Source: Diaporthe sp. PMI_573 (taxonomy: Eukaryota; Ascomycota; Sordariomycetes; Diaporthales; Diaporthaceae). From it: DNA of 64,000 nucleotides. Location: assembly GCA_021399435.1 (NCBI GenBank), contig JAJTUP010000045.1, positions 248,001 to 312,000 of the forward strand. The letters are read 5' to 3'. Below, piece by piece: positions 32,469 to 43,533 of the stretch (position 1 is its first letter; each line of letters opens with the position of its first letter). A model generated the notes under the pieces. It was given only the letters and a program-made list of their open reading frames with translations, was not told the DNA's origin and ran no database searches. The position numbers and the translations under genes were made by a program.

Positions 32469-35379
32469 CAGGCTGGCGATCAATTCCACCTCCACCTCCA
32501 CCATTTCAATATTGTTGAAGTGGAAGGCCCGTGCGTCAATTCAATCAATTCAATCTCGCCTCGACGTTGACAGCCTCAATTCCATCGCGATGGCTTCAAC
32601 GTTGACCACCGGTTGAAACGGTTGAGAACGGCGGTGGTCCAGGGTAGCATTCGCAGCCCCGTAAGTCGCGTCCGTCGGACTTTGTCACTGGTACTTTCCA
32701 CTTCGAACTATTTGCACATGCATCAATGTATTCGGTACTTAAGCCTCGCGAACGCGTGTGCGCCGCGTTCCCTGTCACCACGCGGAAAATAAACCCTTCA
32801 ACAAAACATTGCATCCCTTTCCTGCAGCCAAAATGGATACCAACGTACCTACGAAGCGCTGGCGAGCTTCGGACAGCAACTCAACCAACGCACCGTTTAC
32901 GAACTTGGATTCTTTGCCAGATGAATGGAAAATCTTTCCATAGAACAAGTTCCCGGCCTTTACGATTTCTAAGCGTGCTGGCAGGCAGACGTCCTGGGTC
33001 TGGCAGCATGGTTTTGACATTCAACATAACGATTCTCCCACCGAGAGGAAATGGGTTTGCAAGCCTTGCCTCAAGAAGCCGAAGTCTAGAACGTCAGACT
33101 ACTCCGCCGTTGGCACCCAGAATATCGAGAAGCATCTATTCAGAGAACACAAGCTCGTCGACGGGACCGGGAAGAGGCCGCCCGCTCTTGGGAAGGGGAT
33201 GAGGGAGAAGACTCCCTCAAGGAATATCGTGGAGATGCTGAATCTCGACACTTCAGACCCTAAAGAGCAAGCTATCGCGAACGCTCTCATCCAACGCTTC
33301 GATAGGGACCACTTTCAGAGACTGCTTCTCGAGTGGGTGGTCGACGCCAACGTCTCTTTTCGCCAGCCCGAGCATTGCCGGCTTCGACGTATATTCGAAT
33401 ACCTGAACCCATCGGTTGCAGCGACGAATGCCCATATCTCCCACGATACCGTTCGAAGGCGAATTGTCGACCTTCATCTCCGACAAAAGACGCGCATAAT
33501 CGACCACTTGAGGAGTGTCCCAGGTCAAATCCATATTGCATTCGATGGTTGGCGCTCAAGGAATCGGCACGCTCTATATGGGATTGTCTGTTTTTATATT
33601 GATAAAAATGGAGTCCCGTCGAAGCTGGTCCTTGGCCTGCCGGAGTTGAAGAATTGCCATTCAGGGGAGAATATTGCACCCCAGATCCTCGAGATCTTAG
33701 AGAGCTATGAGATACTCGATAGGGTGGGGTACATCACGCTTGACAACGCTGGCAATATAGATACAGCAACGGAGGAGATTGCGGGGGCGCTGGGTTTCGA
33801 TCCGAAGAAACGGAGAGTGCGATGCTTCGGCCACGTCCTCAACTTGGTGGTAAAAGCTCTGTTGTTTGGGCACAAGGCCGAGGCTTTCGAAGCAGAGATT
33901 GATGGGGAGTCTGGGTTTGGCGCTGCCCAGCACGAAATCTGGCGAAAGAAAGGCCCCATCGGAAAGCTCCACAACCTGGTCCATTGGATCCATCGGTCCG
34001 ACAAGCTGACGTACCATCTCCGTGCGCTACAGGAAGAATTCTTTCAACATTCAGACAACCCGAAGATTCGAGCAAGGAAGCCTGTCGACGTTGTCCGCGA
34101 TAACCAGACTCGCTGGTTGTCGACTCTGTATATGATGCGGCGCGGTCTCATGTTGCGTCCGTTTCTCGAAGACCTAGTTGAGAAGGTCACGCTTGAATTC
34201 AACAAGGAATGTCGCAACGGGGTTAGAAGGAGGGAAGAGATGCCCCTCTGTCTCCGGGAGGAGAGTCTTCTTTGCGAGAAAGATTGGAAAGTTATTGAGT
34301 TGATGGACAAGATGCTCCTTGACTTTGAGGAGGCACTCCGGATGCTTGAAGGCGACGCCCAGAACCGGGTGCGAAAAGGAGGCCGTATTGAGGCATACGG
34401 CAATATGTGGGACGTTGCCTCAACCTACGAATTCCTGATGGACAGTCTAGAGGAGTGGAAAGCAGCAGCAGAGAACTACCCGGATCCGGAGCACTTCCAG
34501 ATAAACATCAACCTGGGGTGGGATAAGTTGAACGAGTACTATGCGAAGCTGGGACGAGACGCCAGCGTACTATGCTTCCGCCATTCTAAATCCAGTCTCA
34601 CGTTGGGGATATTTCGAGAATACGTGGACCGACAAAGCACAGCTGCCGTGGCTTCACGAGGCAAAAAGAATCGTGAGGACCCTGTGGGACGAAGAGTACA
34701 AATCACTACCGACTCTTTCGATATCGGATGAAGAACCTCCATTCAAGCGCTTAAAGGCAATGAGTGCGCTAGAGAGACACCGAGCCCACAGGACTTCGTC
34801 TCTGGCAGGCAGATGCTCTTCTTTGGAAAGTTCACTGAATGCAGACCATGATGAATATGACCACTGGCTGTCGAGTCCCGACGCTAAGAACGACCCTCTT
34901 GTCACCGATCCCATCCAATATTGGTGGGAGAGACGGAAAGATTACCCTCGGCTGTCACGAATGGCTCTCGACTTGCTGTCGGTGCCGCCTATGTCCGCAG
35001 AGTGTGAGCGTTTGTTTAGTGTTGCTGGGCAAATGGTCTCACCGCAGCGGACTCGATTGGAAGCTAGCACGATAGGTATAACACAGACACTAAGGTCGTG
35101 GGTGCGGAATGGCCTAATTGACACGGTGGATACGTTAATTGATGTGTCAGGAGAGGTTGGGAATAGCATTATTAGGGAGGCAAAGGAGGATGCCAAAGAC
35201 GCTGGGGAGTAAGCGATGGGAATCTCGGCGGGCGTATACGGTTCAACCTCTTCAATTCAACGCCATCATTTCAATTTGGAGATGCGGTGGTTCAACTCCA
35301 CGGACCAAATGCTGAGTAAGCTGTCAACGCAACGCCATGTGAAGGCGAAATTGATGGAATTGAATTGATCGCCAGCCTG
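32469..35379 (+). mobile_element. hAT element II, 2911 bp, nearly intact
   Basis: Inverted ends both read CAGGCTGGCGATCAATTC, and subterminal DNA is rich in AATTCAATTC/TTGAAT repeats. It contains a full-length transposase gene with only two lesions. The 8-bp flanks differ (GTGGACTG left, GTGATGAT right), so no target duplication survives. The left flank is element I on the plus strand and the right flank is a different hAT fragment on the minus strand. That points to rearrangement after insertion. Confidence 0.85.
32833..35212 (+). pseudogene. hAT transposase of element II, one stop and one frameshift
   Basis: From ATG 32833 the frame runs to a TAG at 32941-32943 and then continues open. The BED finger follows: RKWVCKPCLKK, then QNIEKHLFREHK. 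The RNase-H-like core shows QIHIAFDGWRSRNRHALYGI, VGYITLDNAGNIDT and RRVRCFGHVLNLVVKALL, then KKGPIGKLHNLVHWIHRS. Near 34549 an extra G (CTGGGACGAG for CTGGACGAG) shifts the frame. After it the hATC dimerisation domain is intact: YPRLSRMALDLLSVPPMSAE, then CERLFSVAGQMVSPQRTRL. Two lesions in about 790 codons indicate recent inactivation. The stop could be CAG-to-TAG, but that is inference. Confidence 0.85.
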
Positions 35380-35777
35380 GTGATGATATCCCAATCATCA
35401 TCGGACAATTCCATATCATCACGGAAGATAAGGGGCCAGTCAGACTCTCTTTTAGCGTTTCTGCGGGCTTCTCTTTTCCAATAGTCGTTCTGGTCTTGCC
35501 ACAGCTCTGCGATGAAGGAACGTAGGTAGAGGGCGCGGCGAATGACGAACAACATCGACAGCCAACGCGTAGAGACGTAGATCACAACCTCCAGCGGCTT
35601 CCGGCCCCCAACAGTAGCATCGCCAGACTCATCAAAAGCAGCTCTCTGTATCTCAGAGAGCGCCTTCCTCAGAGAATCCGATCTGTGGATACTGACAACA
35701 AGGGAAGCAAGCTTGCCAATAGGGCCCTTCCGCTGCCACTCTTTATGATTGTGTGATGGCGTCAGTTGTGCCTTGGC
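35292..35777 (-). pseudogene. Middle fragment of another hAT transposase (element IV), minus strand
   Basis: Reading leftward from 35777: AKAQLTPSHNHKEWQRKGPI, then GKLASLVVSIHRSDSL, and RKPLEVVIYVSTRWLSMLFV, to DDWDIIT at about 35380. There element II interrupts it; the coordinate range includes that overrun. This corresponds to the segment after the catalytic core of hAT transposases (KGPIGKLHNLVHWI in elements II and III). Its N-terminal counterpart is probably the BED fragment at 37885-38266 on the same strand, on the far side of element III, with about 250 residues missing between. Confidence 0.65.
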
Positions 35778-37884
35778 CAGGCTTATCAACAAATAAATCG
35801 AATTCAAATGAATCCAGATAAATCCAAATCAAATCAAATCAAATCGAGAAAAACCTTATCCAAATCAAATCAAATTACAAGGGCCGATTTGATTTGGATA
35901 TTTGGATTCATTTGAATAAAATATTGGCCAATCACCGCTTGTCACTCCTTGTCCCCAGGACAAGTTGACCCACTCCTGGCAAACTCTGTCCTTTTTTTCG
36001 TCCGCCATCTACGAAGTACAAACGTCCCTTTTAACACGTTGGAGAGCCCTCACTTCCGAGAGCTTATGGAATACGCGAACAGCGCCATTATCGAGCCTGG
36101 AAGTCTCCCGACCCATAACATGATGCGCGAATGGATTGTACGGACCTTCAATCATCACAAAGGCGTCGTGACTGAGCTTCTTGGTCGCTCACTTAGCCAC
36201 ATTAACATCTCCTTTGACGTGTGGACGTCTCGCAAGTTCACCTCCCTCCTCGGCCTCACCGTACACTTTCTTGACGACGAAGGGAATTTTCGCACGTTTC
36301 TGCTAGGCTTGCCACAAATCGAGGGTCGTCACAGTGGTGAAACCCTCGCAGATCGAGTCAGTGAAATCATCTACGAATATGGCTTTGACGGTCGCGTCGG
36401 GTACTTTGTCACCGACAACGCAGAAAATAACGATACGTGTCTTGAAGAGCTCGGTACTGAGCTTGGCTTCAATAAGCAGCATCGTCGGCTTCGGTGCTGC
36501 GGGCATATCATTAATCTCGTCGCCCGGTCTATCCTTTTCGGAACGGATGCCGACGCCTTTGAAGAGGACTGCCATGCTGACAAGGAGATTCAAGACGAGA
36601 TGAGGCTGTGGAGGGCGAAGGGTCCAATTGGCAAGCTGCATAACATTGTTCACTGGGTGCAGAGATCAGGCCAGCGTATTGATAAGCTCCACAAGCTCCA
36701 GACTATTGAGAACGTGGCTTTGAATCTTGAAGGCAAATCAACCTACGATGTAATCACGGATAACGCAACCCGCTGGAACTCATCCGAGGCGATGATGGAG
36801 CGAGGCTATCGACTTCGGAATCCTCTTGATTCCCTGGTCCAGGCGGAGGTCACAGAATGGAGCCAGTACGTAGCCAGGAGGACTGAGAACGGGACGAAAC
36901 CGATGCCGAAGAAGAGTCGGAAGAAGCCAGCAATTGTTGACGATAAGATGTCTGCTGAGGACTGGGCAGTGATTGCAGAGTATCTGGCTATATTGAAGCC
37001 GCTAAAAGCAGCCACCAAGCGCCTAGAGGGCCGGCCTGAAGATGGTGAGCCGACTCCAGCATTACAATTCCTACTTATGCTTATAGGTTACAGGGAAATA
37101 CGGGGCGATTTGGGAGGTCCTTCTAACTATGGAGTGGCTTCTGAAGCATTTGGAAGAGTCAAAGATACAACACGAACACGATGAAGAACCTCACTTGCGG
37201 ATTGGTTGCAACCTCGGTTGGATGAAGTTGGATAAGTACTACACCGCTACCGAAGATAGCCCTGTATATCTTGCGGCCCTTGTTCTCCACCCTGCCTTCC
37301 GTTGGTCAACCGTCGAGTCGCAGTGGGCAGATCAACCCGGTTGGTTAGCGAGAGGAAAGGCAGCTGTACGAGAGCTGTGGGAAGAGTATCGAAAACTACC
37401 TATCGAGCAGGATACGATACCGGAACAACCGATTGCGGCAAGGAAGACGACGGACCTGGATGATTTTATGGCGTCAGTAAGGAAGCTTAGCACTCAGCCT
37501 ACGGCTTCAGCATCGCCTACACGCGATGAGTACGCTGAGTGGTTGTCCACTACCGATCCTGGCGATTATTTAGTGGACAATCCGATTCAGTACTGGCTTC
37601 TCCGAAGACGGCAGTATCCACGTCTGTCGCGAATGGCAATTGATCTCTTTTCAATTCCGGCGATGTCTTCCGAGCCGGAGCGAATATTCAGCCTTGCAGG
37701 ACAGATGGTTACCCCTCCGAGAAGACGACTGCAAGCAGACATTATAGGAGCGGCTCGATGCATCTCCTCGTGGGAGAAAAGTGGGGCTATCCAGATATCC
37801 AAATAAATCCAAATGTATCCAAATCAAATCAAATCAAATCAAATGGAGGCTCAATTTGATTTGATTTATTTGTTGACAAGCCTG
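35778..37884 (+). mobile_element. hAT element III, 2107 bp
   Basis: Ends read CAGGCTTATCAACAAATAAA (left) and CAGGCTTGTCAACAAATAAA (right, reverse complement), with one mismatch in about 22 bases. Subterminal regions consist of repeated AAATCAAATC/TCCAAAT motifs at 35805-35900 and 37800-37870. The 8-bp flanks GCCTTGGC and TCACTGAT do not match. It sits between two minus-strand fragments of element IV. Confidence 0.88.
36066..37806 (+). CDS. hAT transposase of element III lacking the BED domain, spliced
   Basis: Catalytic and hATC domains are open throughout if an intron at 37045-37093 (GTGAGC...TTACAG) is removed. The join gives RLEGRPEDGKYGAIWEVLLT. Core motifs: HINISFDVWTSRKFTSLLGL, VGYFVTDNAENNDTCLEELG, RRLRCCGHIINLVARSILFG, then AKGPIGKLHNIVHWVQRSGQ. 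hATC: YPRLSRMAIDLFSIPAMSSE, then PERIFSLAGQMVTPPRRRL. In-frame coding sequence extends upstream to about 35950, where a CCCCAG could be an acceptor. No BED finger or ATG exists before it, because the element starts only about 170 bp upstream. The DNA-binding N-terminus therefore appears deleted, and the ATG at 36066 is the first available start. Confidence 0.7.
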
Positions 37885-38266
37885 TCACTGATGGGTTTGC
37901 TGTATAATAATCGCCGAGCCTAGCTTGCTTTAAAGGAGGACCAATGTCTGATGATCGTTCCAGTATCGTATTATCCGAAGAGTTAATGATATCGCTGTGT
38001 TTGCGCTTCGCATGGTATATGGCGTTGTCTCGTTTCGGATTTGACCAGGCCTGATCAGAGGAACAGAGAAGATATTCATAGACCACTGCTCCCTTCGTTC
38101 TGCGCTTCCCTGATGGTCCTAACTGGCCCTTATTCGGATATGTCGCGCGGAATATGCAATCGAAGTTTAGGACCTCAGATGATGCTGACTCTGCATCGAC
38201 AGCAGGATAAATACTCATCTGAGACTGTGAGGTGCAATCCGCAGGTTGATGTGAGGAAGAGGCCAT
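37885..38266 (-). pseudogene. N-terminal hAT transposase fragment (element IV) with degenerate BED finger
   Basis: From ATG 38266 the protein runs MASSSHQPADCTSQSQMSIY, then FRATYPNKGQLGPSGKRRTK, then YEYLLCSSDQAW..., NAIYHAKRKH, and RLGDYYTANPSVTG. It stops where element III begins. The arrangement of an LC...W...NA..H..RKH motif with a downstream short linear segment is that of BED-type hAT N-termini, but the first zinc Cys is not obvious. Truncated; it cannot make a transposase. Confidence 0.55.
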
Positions 38267-38394
38267 AAATAAGATAGTAGAGGCTCGAAATAATAGAGCA
38301 TATTGTATCTACACACTTGACTTAGGGGGTAAAGTTGAGAGATTTAAAGACTCCGCAAACACAAAGTAGCTTCTTATCAGCCGATAAGATGAAA

Positions 38395-38545
38395 TCTGGC
38401 CGATCAGAGCCGGCAACTTATCCTGATATCTAGATAGATATCAGGATAAGGGGCTCTAGCTTTATCCGATATCCGGTGTATATCATATCGGATATAGCAG
38501 GATAGCAGAGATGATATCAGGATAGCATATCAGGATAGGCAAGTC
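38395..38545. repeat. Iterated palindromes with TATCAGGATA units (subterminal hAT repeats)
   Basis: A 34-bp near-perfect palindrome at 38417-38450 (CTTATCCTGATATCT / AGATATCAGGATAAG around AGAT). A second lies at about 38463-38494 (TATCCGATAT / ATATCGGATA), with single TATCAGGATA units at about 38516-38536. They lie upstream of the element IV N-terminus, where a hAT keeps its transposase-binding repeats. Confidence 0.7.
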
Positions 38546-38664
38546 TGTAGGAGAGGCAACTTAGTGAGACGGTAATCATTTGACAATTTTCTTCAGCACA
38601 GATAGAGGTAGTATCGAGCCATGAATTTTGTATTTCAACGAGACTAAGCACGAAAACAGACGAA

Positions 38665-39623
38665 CTACTTGCTATTCAGTGATAAGACAGGTGGATGATG
38701 GCCCAGTCTACTTTGGTCATTCACCATGCCGTCGTCAACATATGGTCGCCCCCCAGCTCTTCGCAACGCCTCCATCAGCATCATCGCCTCAAATGGAATG
38801 TTCTTCACCCGACCAGCAAAAATCTCGTCAATGGGTACCTTTTCCCCGTAAAACCTTGCGTTTTCGTTGTTCCTCTCAATGATGACTGTTGTGTCCAACT
38901 GAATCCCACAATAAACTCCCCGGCTTTTCATGTAAGTGAAAATCGGCTTGTTAGCTTTGGATACTTCAATCTCCAGAAGGCCACCCACCCCAAGTGGCCC
39001 TGCAACAGCACTCAATTCGCCACCGAGAGTAAAGCGAAATTTGCTGAATGCCTTCAAAGCTTCCCGGGTGTTTATCACGGCAACACAGTCGTAGATATCA
39101 ATCCCAGCCATGAAACCAAAGCCCAACGTTTGGACGTGGATTCCAGAAGGAGGGGACCAGTCACCATTCTCCTTCCGGGCAACAACCACCCCAGATCCAC
39201 CAGCCCCAGACATCCAAAGTCCACTGCGCATAGTTGTGAAGATGGCGAGCCCAACACACCTCTGTAACACTTCTGTCGGTATCTTGACCAGAACCGTTGG
39301 TTTGCCTTCTGGCCGTTGAGACCCAGAGGTCACTAGTTGCTCCGTATAGCACTCATTTTCTTTTCGCTGTCAGTGTGTTTCCAAGGAATTGGAAAGTTGG
39401 CCCACATACTGCAAAATGATGTCAAGATACGAGTGGCTTTGTTGCACTCTTCGGTGAGTGCAGTCGGCCACCACGCTTCGCATCCGAGTTTGTTTGAGAA
39501 TCTGTTCAATGGACCACCCAGCTTGTCAATTCCCGCCAAAGCCTTGTCCGCTAAGGATTGCTTTCCAGAGTCGGAGGAGCTCTCTCCTGATCTCTCTGAC
39601 CGTAACTCTGATGATTTACTCAT
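38665..39623 (-). CDS. SYLF (Ysc84/DUF500)-domain protein, 302 aa
   Basis: Lipid-binding SYLF-domain protein of the Ysc84/SH3YL1 type, which in fungi binds phosphoinositides and actin at endocytic sites. Two exons, 39623-39410 and 39359-38665. The intron starts GTATGT and uses an AAAAG acceptor, and the join gives FCKNECYTEQLV, matching the FCKDGFY of relatives. Family signatures: IPTEVLQRCVGLAIFTTMRS, GLWMSGAGGSGVVVARKENG, DWSPPSGIHVQTLGFGFMAG, DCVAVINTREALKAF, FTLGGELSAVAGPLG. No SH3 domain follows, as in many filamentous-fungal members. Intact. Confidence 0.9.
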
Positions 39624-39728
39624 TTGGGGCGATTGAAGCTTAATGAAGTGTCGATGTTGTCGTTGTTCTCAAAGGGGGAGGATATGCTAGTGACTTTTTA
39701 TAGAATGAAAAGTGTGAACATAAATATA

Positions 39729-40748
39729 CTGGTGGGCGCCTCTAGTCCGGGCCCCGTTGCTCGCTCCGCTCCCAAGGGGGGGGGGGGGGTCACTGACTCG
39801 TAAAAGGTGCCTCTGATTCGCAAAATTCTGGTACATCTGACCACTGCAAATTTGTTAGGACTGCGAAGTCACTTCGTTTATAAGAGTAACTACGATAATT
39901 CTAACCGGGGCAAAATCTTGTATTTACAAGAGTGATAACAGTCAAGTTGACAACTCAGCTTCTTCTTCTTTTGGCACCACAAATTCGCCCTGGCTGACCT
40001 CAATACAGTCTTCAGCCGTGATTTCTAGGCCGTCAGCTTCTAATGTCAGCAAGCTGCGAGCTGCCCGGCGTTCCTTCCAGACTGATGAAGTTGGCTGCAG
40101 AAGTCACAGTCTCTCTGTCATAGTCTGGGGGCCACGTGATCAAAGCTGTGCCTTTGACTGTGACTCCAAACTTATCTCGAAGCTCGCGAATAAGGGCATA
40201 CCTCCTACTCATATCGTGGTTCGAAGACAACAGCTTCTGGCGCTCTGTCTTCGCCCACAAACCTCTGCTTGATCCAGCTCCTCTCACAGCACCTATGCTA
40301 GCCCGTAGGAGACTCCGTACAGTCTTCATCCACCTGCGGAGATATATCACCTCATCCACTGACTCTTTTTTTTGAACACGCCTTTCTTCGTCAGCCTGAG
40401 CAGCTTGTCGATGGTAGTCATCCCTGGCGATGCGGATTCTCGCATCCTGGACGCGAATTGGGCCGTAGTTACATACAATAGATGTCTTTTCCTGCAGTGC
40501 CGTTCGACGCAGATTCTTCTCTTTCAGACGCTTCATCTCTTTGGTTGCTGGTGATACACGTGACAGTCATGCATGCAGAACGCGGGATTATTCTTCAAAA
40601 GGAGGTACATAAGAATAGGTGGGCGCTACAGCTATTACGGATGTATCTTTATTTTTTTTGCGAGTCTGAGGCACCTTTTGCGGGTCAGTAACCCCCCCTT
40701 GGGAGCGGAGCGAGCAACGGGGGGGGCCGGACTAGAGGCGCCCACCGG
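39729..40748. mobile_element. TIR transposon, 1020 bp, TA duplication, long GC-rich inverted repeats
   Basis: Starts CTGGTGGGCGCCTCTAGTCC after TA and ends with the reverse complement of CCGGTGGGCGCCTCTAGTCC before TA (39727-39728, 40749-40750). Inverted similarity continues for about 90 bases through CGTTGCTCGCTCCGCTCCCA, a variable G run, and AAAAGGTGCCTC. A TA duplication suggests the Tc1/mariner-pogo superfamily. It holds only a partial coding region (minus strand), so it is non-autonomous. Confidence 0.85.
39950..40550 (-). pseudogene. Coiled-coil C-terminal part of a probable pogo-like transposase
   Basis: The minus strand reads VSPATKEMKRLKEKNLRRTA, then YGPIRVQDARIRIARDDYHR, and QADEERRVQKKESVDEVIYL. 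After a probable intron ending TTCTGCAG it reads SSVWKERRAARSLLTLEADG, then LEITAEDCIEVSQGEFVVPK. Charged coiled-coil and acidic end match my memory of the tail that follows the DDE domain in fungal pogo/CENPB-type transposases. No catalytic domain is present. The assignment is tentative; it could be an unrelated captured gene. Confidence 0.45.
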
Positions 40749-40750
40749 TA

Positions 40751-41896
40751 TATGGAGTATATACACACACACTTATTTCAACCTTTTGCTTGTTGAAACA
40801 AAGTTTGTTCCGGCAGGTCCGAGGGGCGCAGTTCCGCATGATGCATTGGTGAGGATCCCGTACCTCTGCTCAAGTACAGCGTCGAACCTAAAAGAATATG
40901 AACTGCTCTGAACTTGGCCCCTGCGAGGGCTGTGTGATGCCTGCGTGCACAAGGGGCTAAGCCACATCTTAAGCCAAACATCTATTTCCGTCATGGCCAA
41001 AACCAAAAAAAAAAAAAAAACAAGTCTCGACTACTTGCAACCTTGCACAGTGGCAGTGTGAGATTTTAACGCTCAACTGTCCACTACGCCCAAGCCAAAG
41101 TATCGAAAAATAGTTGGTGGCGTTCATAAGAGCGATTCGAGAAAGCTAAAGTTCTCATGGAACGTCAGGCGATCTAGCCGCATCTGGTAGTCATCGAGCG
41201 ACCCCTGGGCCAGGATTCCGTAGAAGGATCCGGACCTCGTCCGCATCCTTGCCGCCGACCCAGAGCGGTCTGTTACGGCAGTAACGACGGACCCACCCGC
41301 AACGCCAATCAGCATGTAACGTTCATGTCATCTCACGCCCCTCTGACTGAGGTGTTAGATTAACCAGCTGAGCCAAAAGTATAGGGTACACCTAATATTA
41401 CCATAGCCAGTGTTATTCAGGTCCATAATCCAACATGTTGGATACGCGGTGTGTCTTTAGTAAAGATTAGGGATAGTCAGATAAATTTGGATCAATTCTT
41501 GATGATATGTTTGGTTGTTCTTGTTGTGCTTGTTCTCGTTGACTCTCGTCTCCACTTCCTCTGGAGCGGGGTTTTATCATCATCTTCAGTCATAGATGCA
41601 GATATCCCAGTATTCTGATACCTGAATAACCTCCTTGATGCATTACACAGCCACAATCTAACATAAGGTCAGGATATCGATCTATCAGAGATTTCGTAAT
41701 ACAGGGTCACAATCCAACACTCCTTTAAAATCTCGACAATTACCTTACAACCCCGCCCCGCGCCGCCCCGCCCGCCTGTCTCCCAGCCACGTCCCCCGTC
41801 TCCCAGCCAAAGCGGTGCAGAGCTGTGCTGAGGTCCCTGGGCTCCGCCGAATCTTCACCTACGTATTCTCGGTAGATTTGCCTGCTCCGAGCGGCA
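40751..41896. other. Intergenic, no gene recognised
   Basis: A small minus-strand frame at 41124-41315 (GGSVVTAVTDRSGSAARMRT...) has no recognised family. The right part should contain the promoter of the Zn2Cys6 gene at 41897. Confidence 0.4.
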
Positions 41897-43533
41897 ATGT
41901 CTTTCCCCGTCCGCAATACGGCCAGGCGGGCCAAGCCATGTGGGCCGTGGGACAGCCGGCGAAAGGGGCATCGATGCCAGAACTGTCGACGCTCTCGAGT
42001 AGGAGTATGCGAAGTCCCCAGATTGTTCCGAAAATCCCTCACTGACTGTTGTCCACAGTGCGATGGAGGTCGGCCTTGTTTGCATTGCCAGCTGCGCTTG
42101 TTACCGTGCACTGAACCCAACGAGCCTTCAGAAAGGACGACGCTTGTTTTCTTGGGCCAATCCGTGGGCCCTATAATACCCGAGGGACGAGCTTCATCCT
42201 ATAGAGACGCCCGGTATATCAAATCGTTTTTTGCTCTCATGGAGCTGAGCTCTTCCCCGTTTACCGACCCCTTCTCGCGGTCCAGACTGGCACATTTCTT
42301 AGACGAATCACTCCCGGTTCGGCTTGTCGTTTTGTCTATTGGCCGAGTCAGACTACACTGTATAGGAGCCACATCCCCTCTTGAGACAATGTCTTGGATT
42401 CCAGAGATGCGAAATGAGATACGTCACCACTTGCAGACCACAGCTGGCACTGTGAATCCTTCTCCTGAGGCGAAATCTCTCATCCTGGCGCTTACGGTGT
42501 TAAGCTGCATTTTCGAAGTAAGTAGAACCGGGTCCCAGTGACTATTTATATGGCATCCAGAAGAAATGGTTTTGCAATAACAAACTAACCTTATTTTAGC
42601 TCATGATTGATATCTCCGGCTATGGTGCCATTCTGGTCTTGGACTCGCTTCCAGTGCAGGTCTTTCAATCTCTCCATACTGGACCGCCTTTGTCGCAGTT
42701 TGATATCTGTCTATTGGCCGGGTACCAGTATCTTCAGGCAGCTCTGTCCCTCGTTTGCGATCAGGATACTTTTCTTGCCGGCATACATTTCTGCGAGCCG
42801 GCTGCCGGGTCTGAGCTGAGTCAAAATCTAGACATCACTGCCGCTCACCGTTTGTCTCGGCTCCTAGTACTGCTTGCTAGATGCAATGCCCGGTTAGCAT
42901 GGAAAACTTGCTATGGAGGACACGGAGAAGCTAACCAGCTCTTATAGTTCTATTCAGTGGCTTAGCCAAGCACGACATATTGTGCAAGCTGGGTTTCCAG
43001 ATGGACCTAAATCTGCCTCTTTGCAGGAAACTCTAGGCACATCATTATTGGAATCCGGAAAAGCCATATTCGAAAACGCGCTTGAGCTACTTGAGTTGGC
43101 AGGCAAGATCCGTCCGAATCCCGCTGTAGACCCCGTTGATCCTGAGGGATTCAGCTCGGCCCTTGCAGCCTTCTATCATGGCGCTATTATTTCTATTGCT
43201 CGACTCTTCACAGATACGTTATGGGGATCTGTTGGAAAGCCTCCAGCAGCAGACGAGATGGCTCACCTGGAATCTCATGCACTGGCTGCTCTTACCATCT
43301 TGGAGCGGAAGCTTGTGTCTGTCGGCGCCGAATCCCTTTTCTACTTGCCGTTAATGTCTGCCATAGCGCTAGAGATCCGACAGCTAGATGACAAACGACG
43401 TGTTATGAAGATTCTAAATGATGTTGCCTTAACGGGATTTGTGGTGGCGAGAACATACAAGTCTGATATCCAACTAGCTTGGGACTTAATTGACAATCAG
43501 TCAACTAATCTAGACTTAGGAAATAGTACTTAG
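41897..43533 (+). CDS. Zn2Cys6 regulator with Fungal_trans_2-type body, 481 aa
   Basis: Four exons, 41897-42004, 42059-42517, 42600-42892 and 42948-43533, all in phase. Exon 1 ends CQNCRRSRVG and exon 2 begins CDGGRPCLHCQLRLLPC, giving C-X2-C-X6-C-X5-C-X2-C-X6-C. The body includes LMIDISGYGAILVLDSLPVQ, then AGYQYLQAALSLV, SIQWLSQARHIVQAGF, and the closing MKILNDVALTGFVVARTYKS, DIQLAWDLI. The ending closely parallels the regulator at 13650 (FVFAEVYIADLQLAWE), so both belong to one PF11951-type group. The intron interrupting the zinc cluster is at the same codon, but here with a normal GT donor (GTATGC). Intact. Confidence 0.85.
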
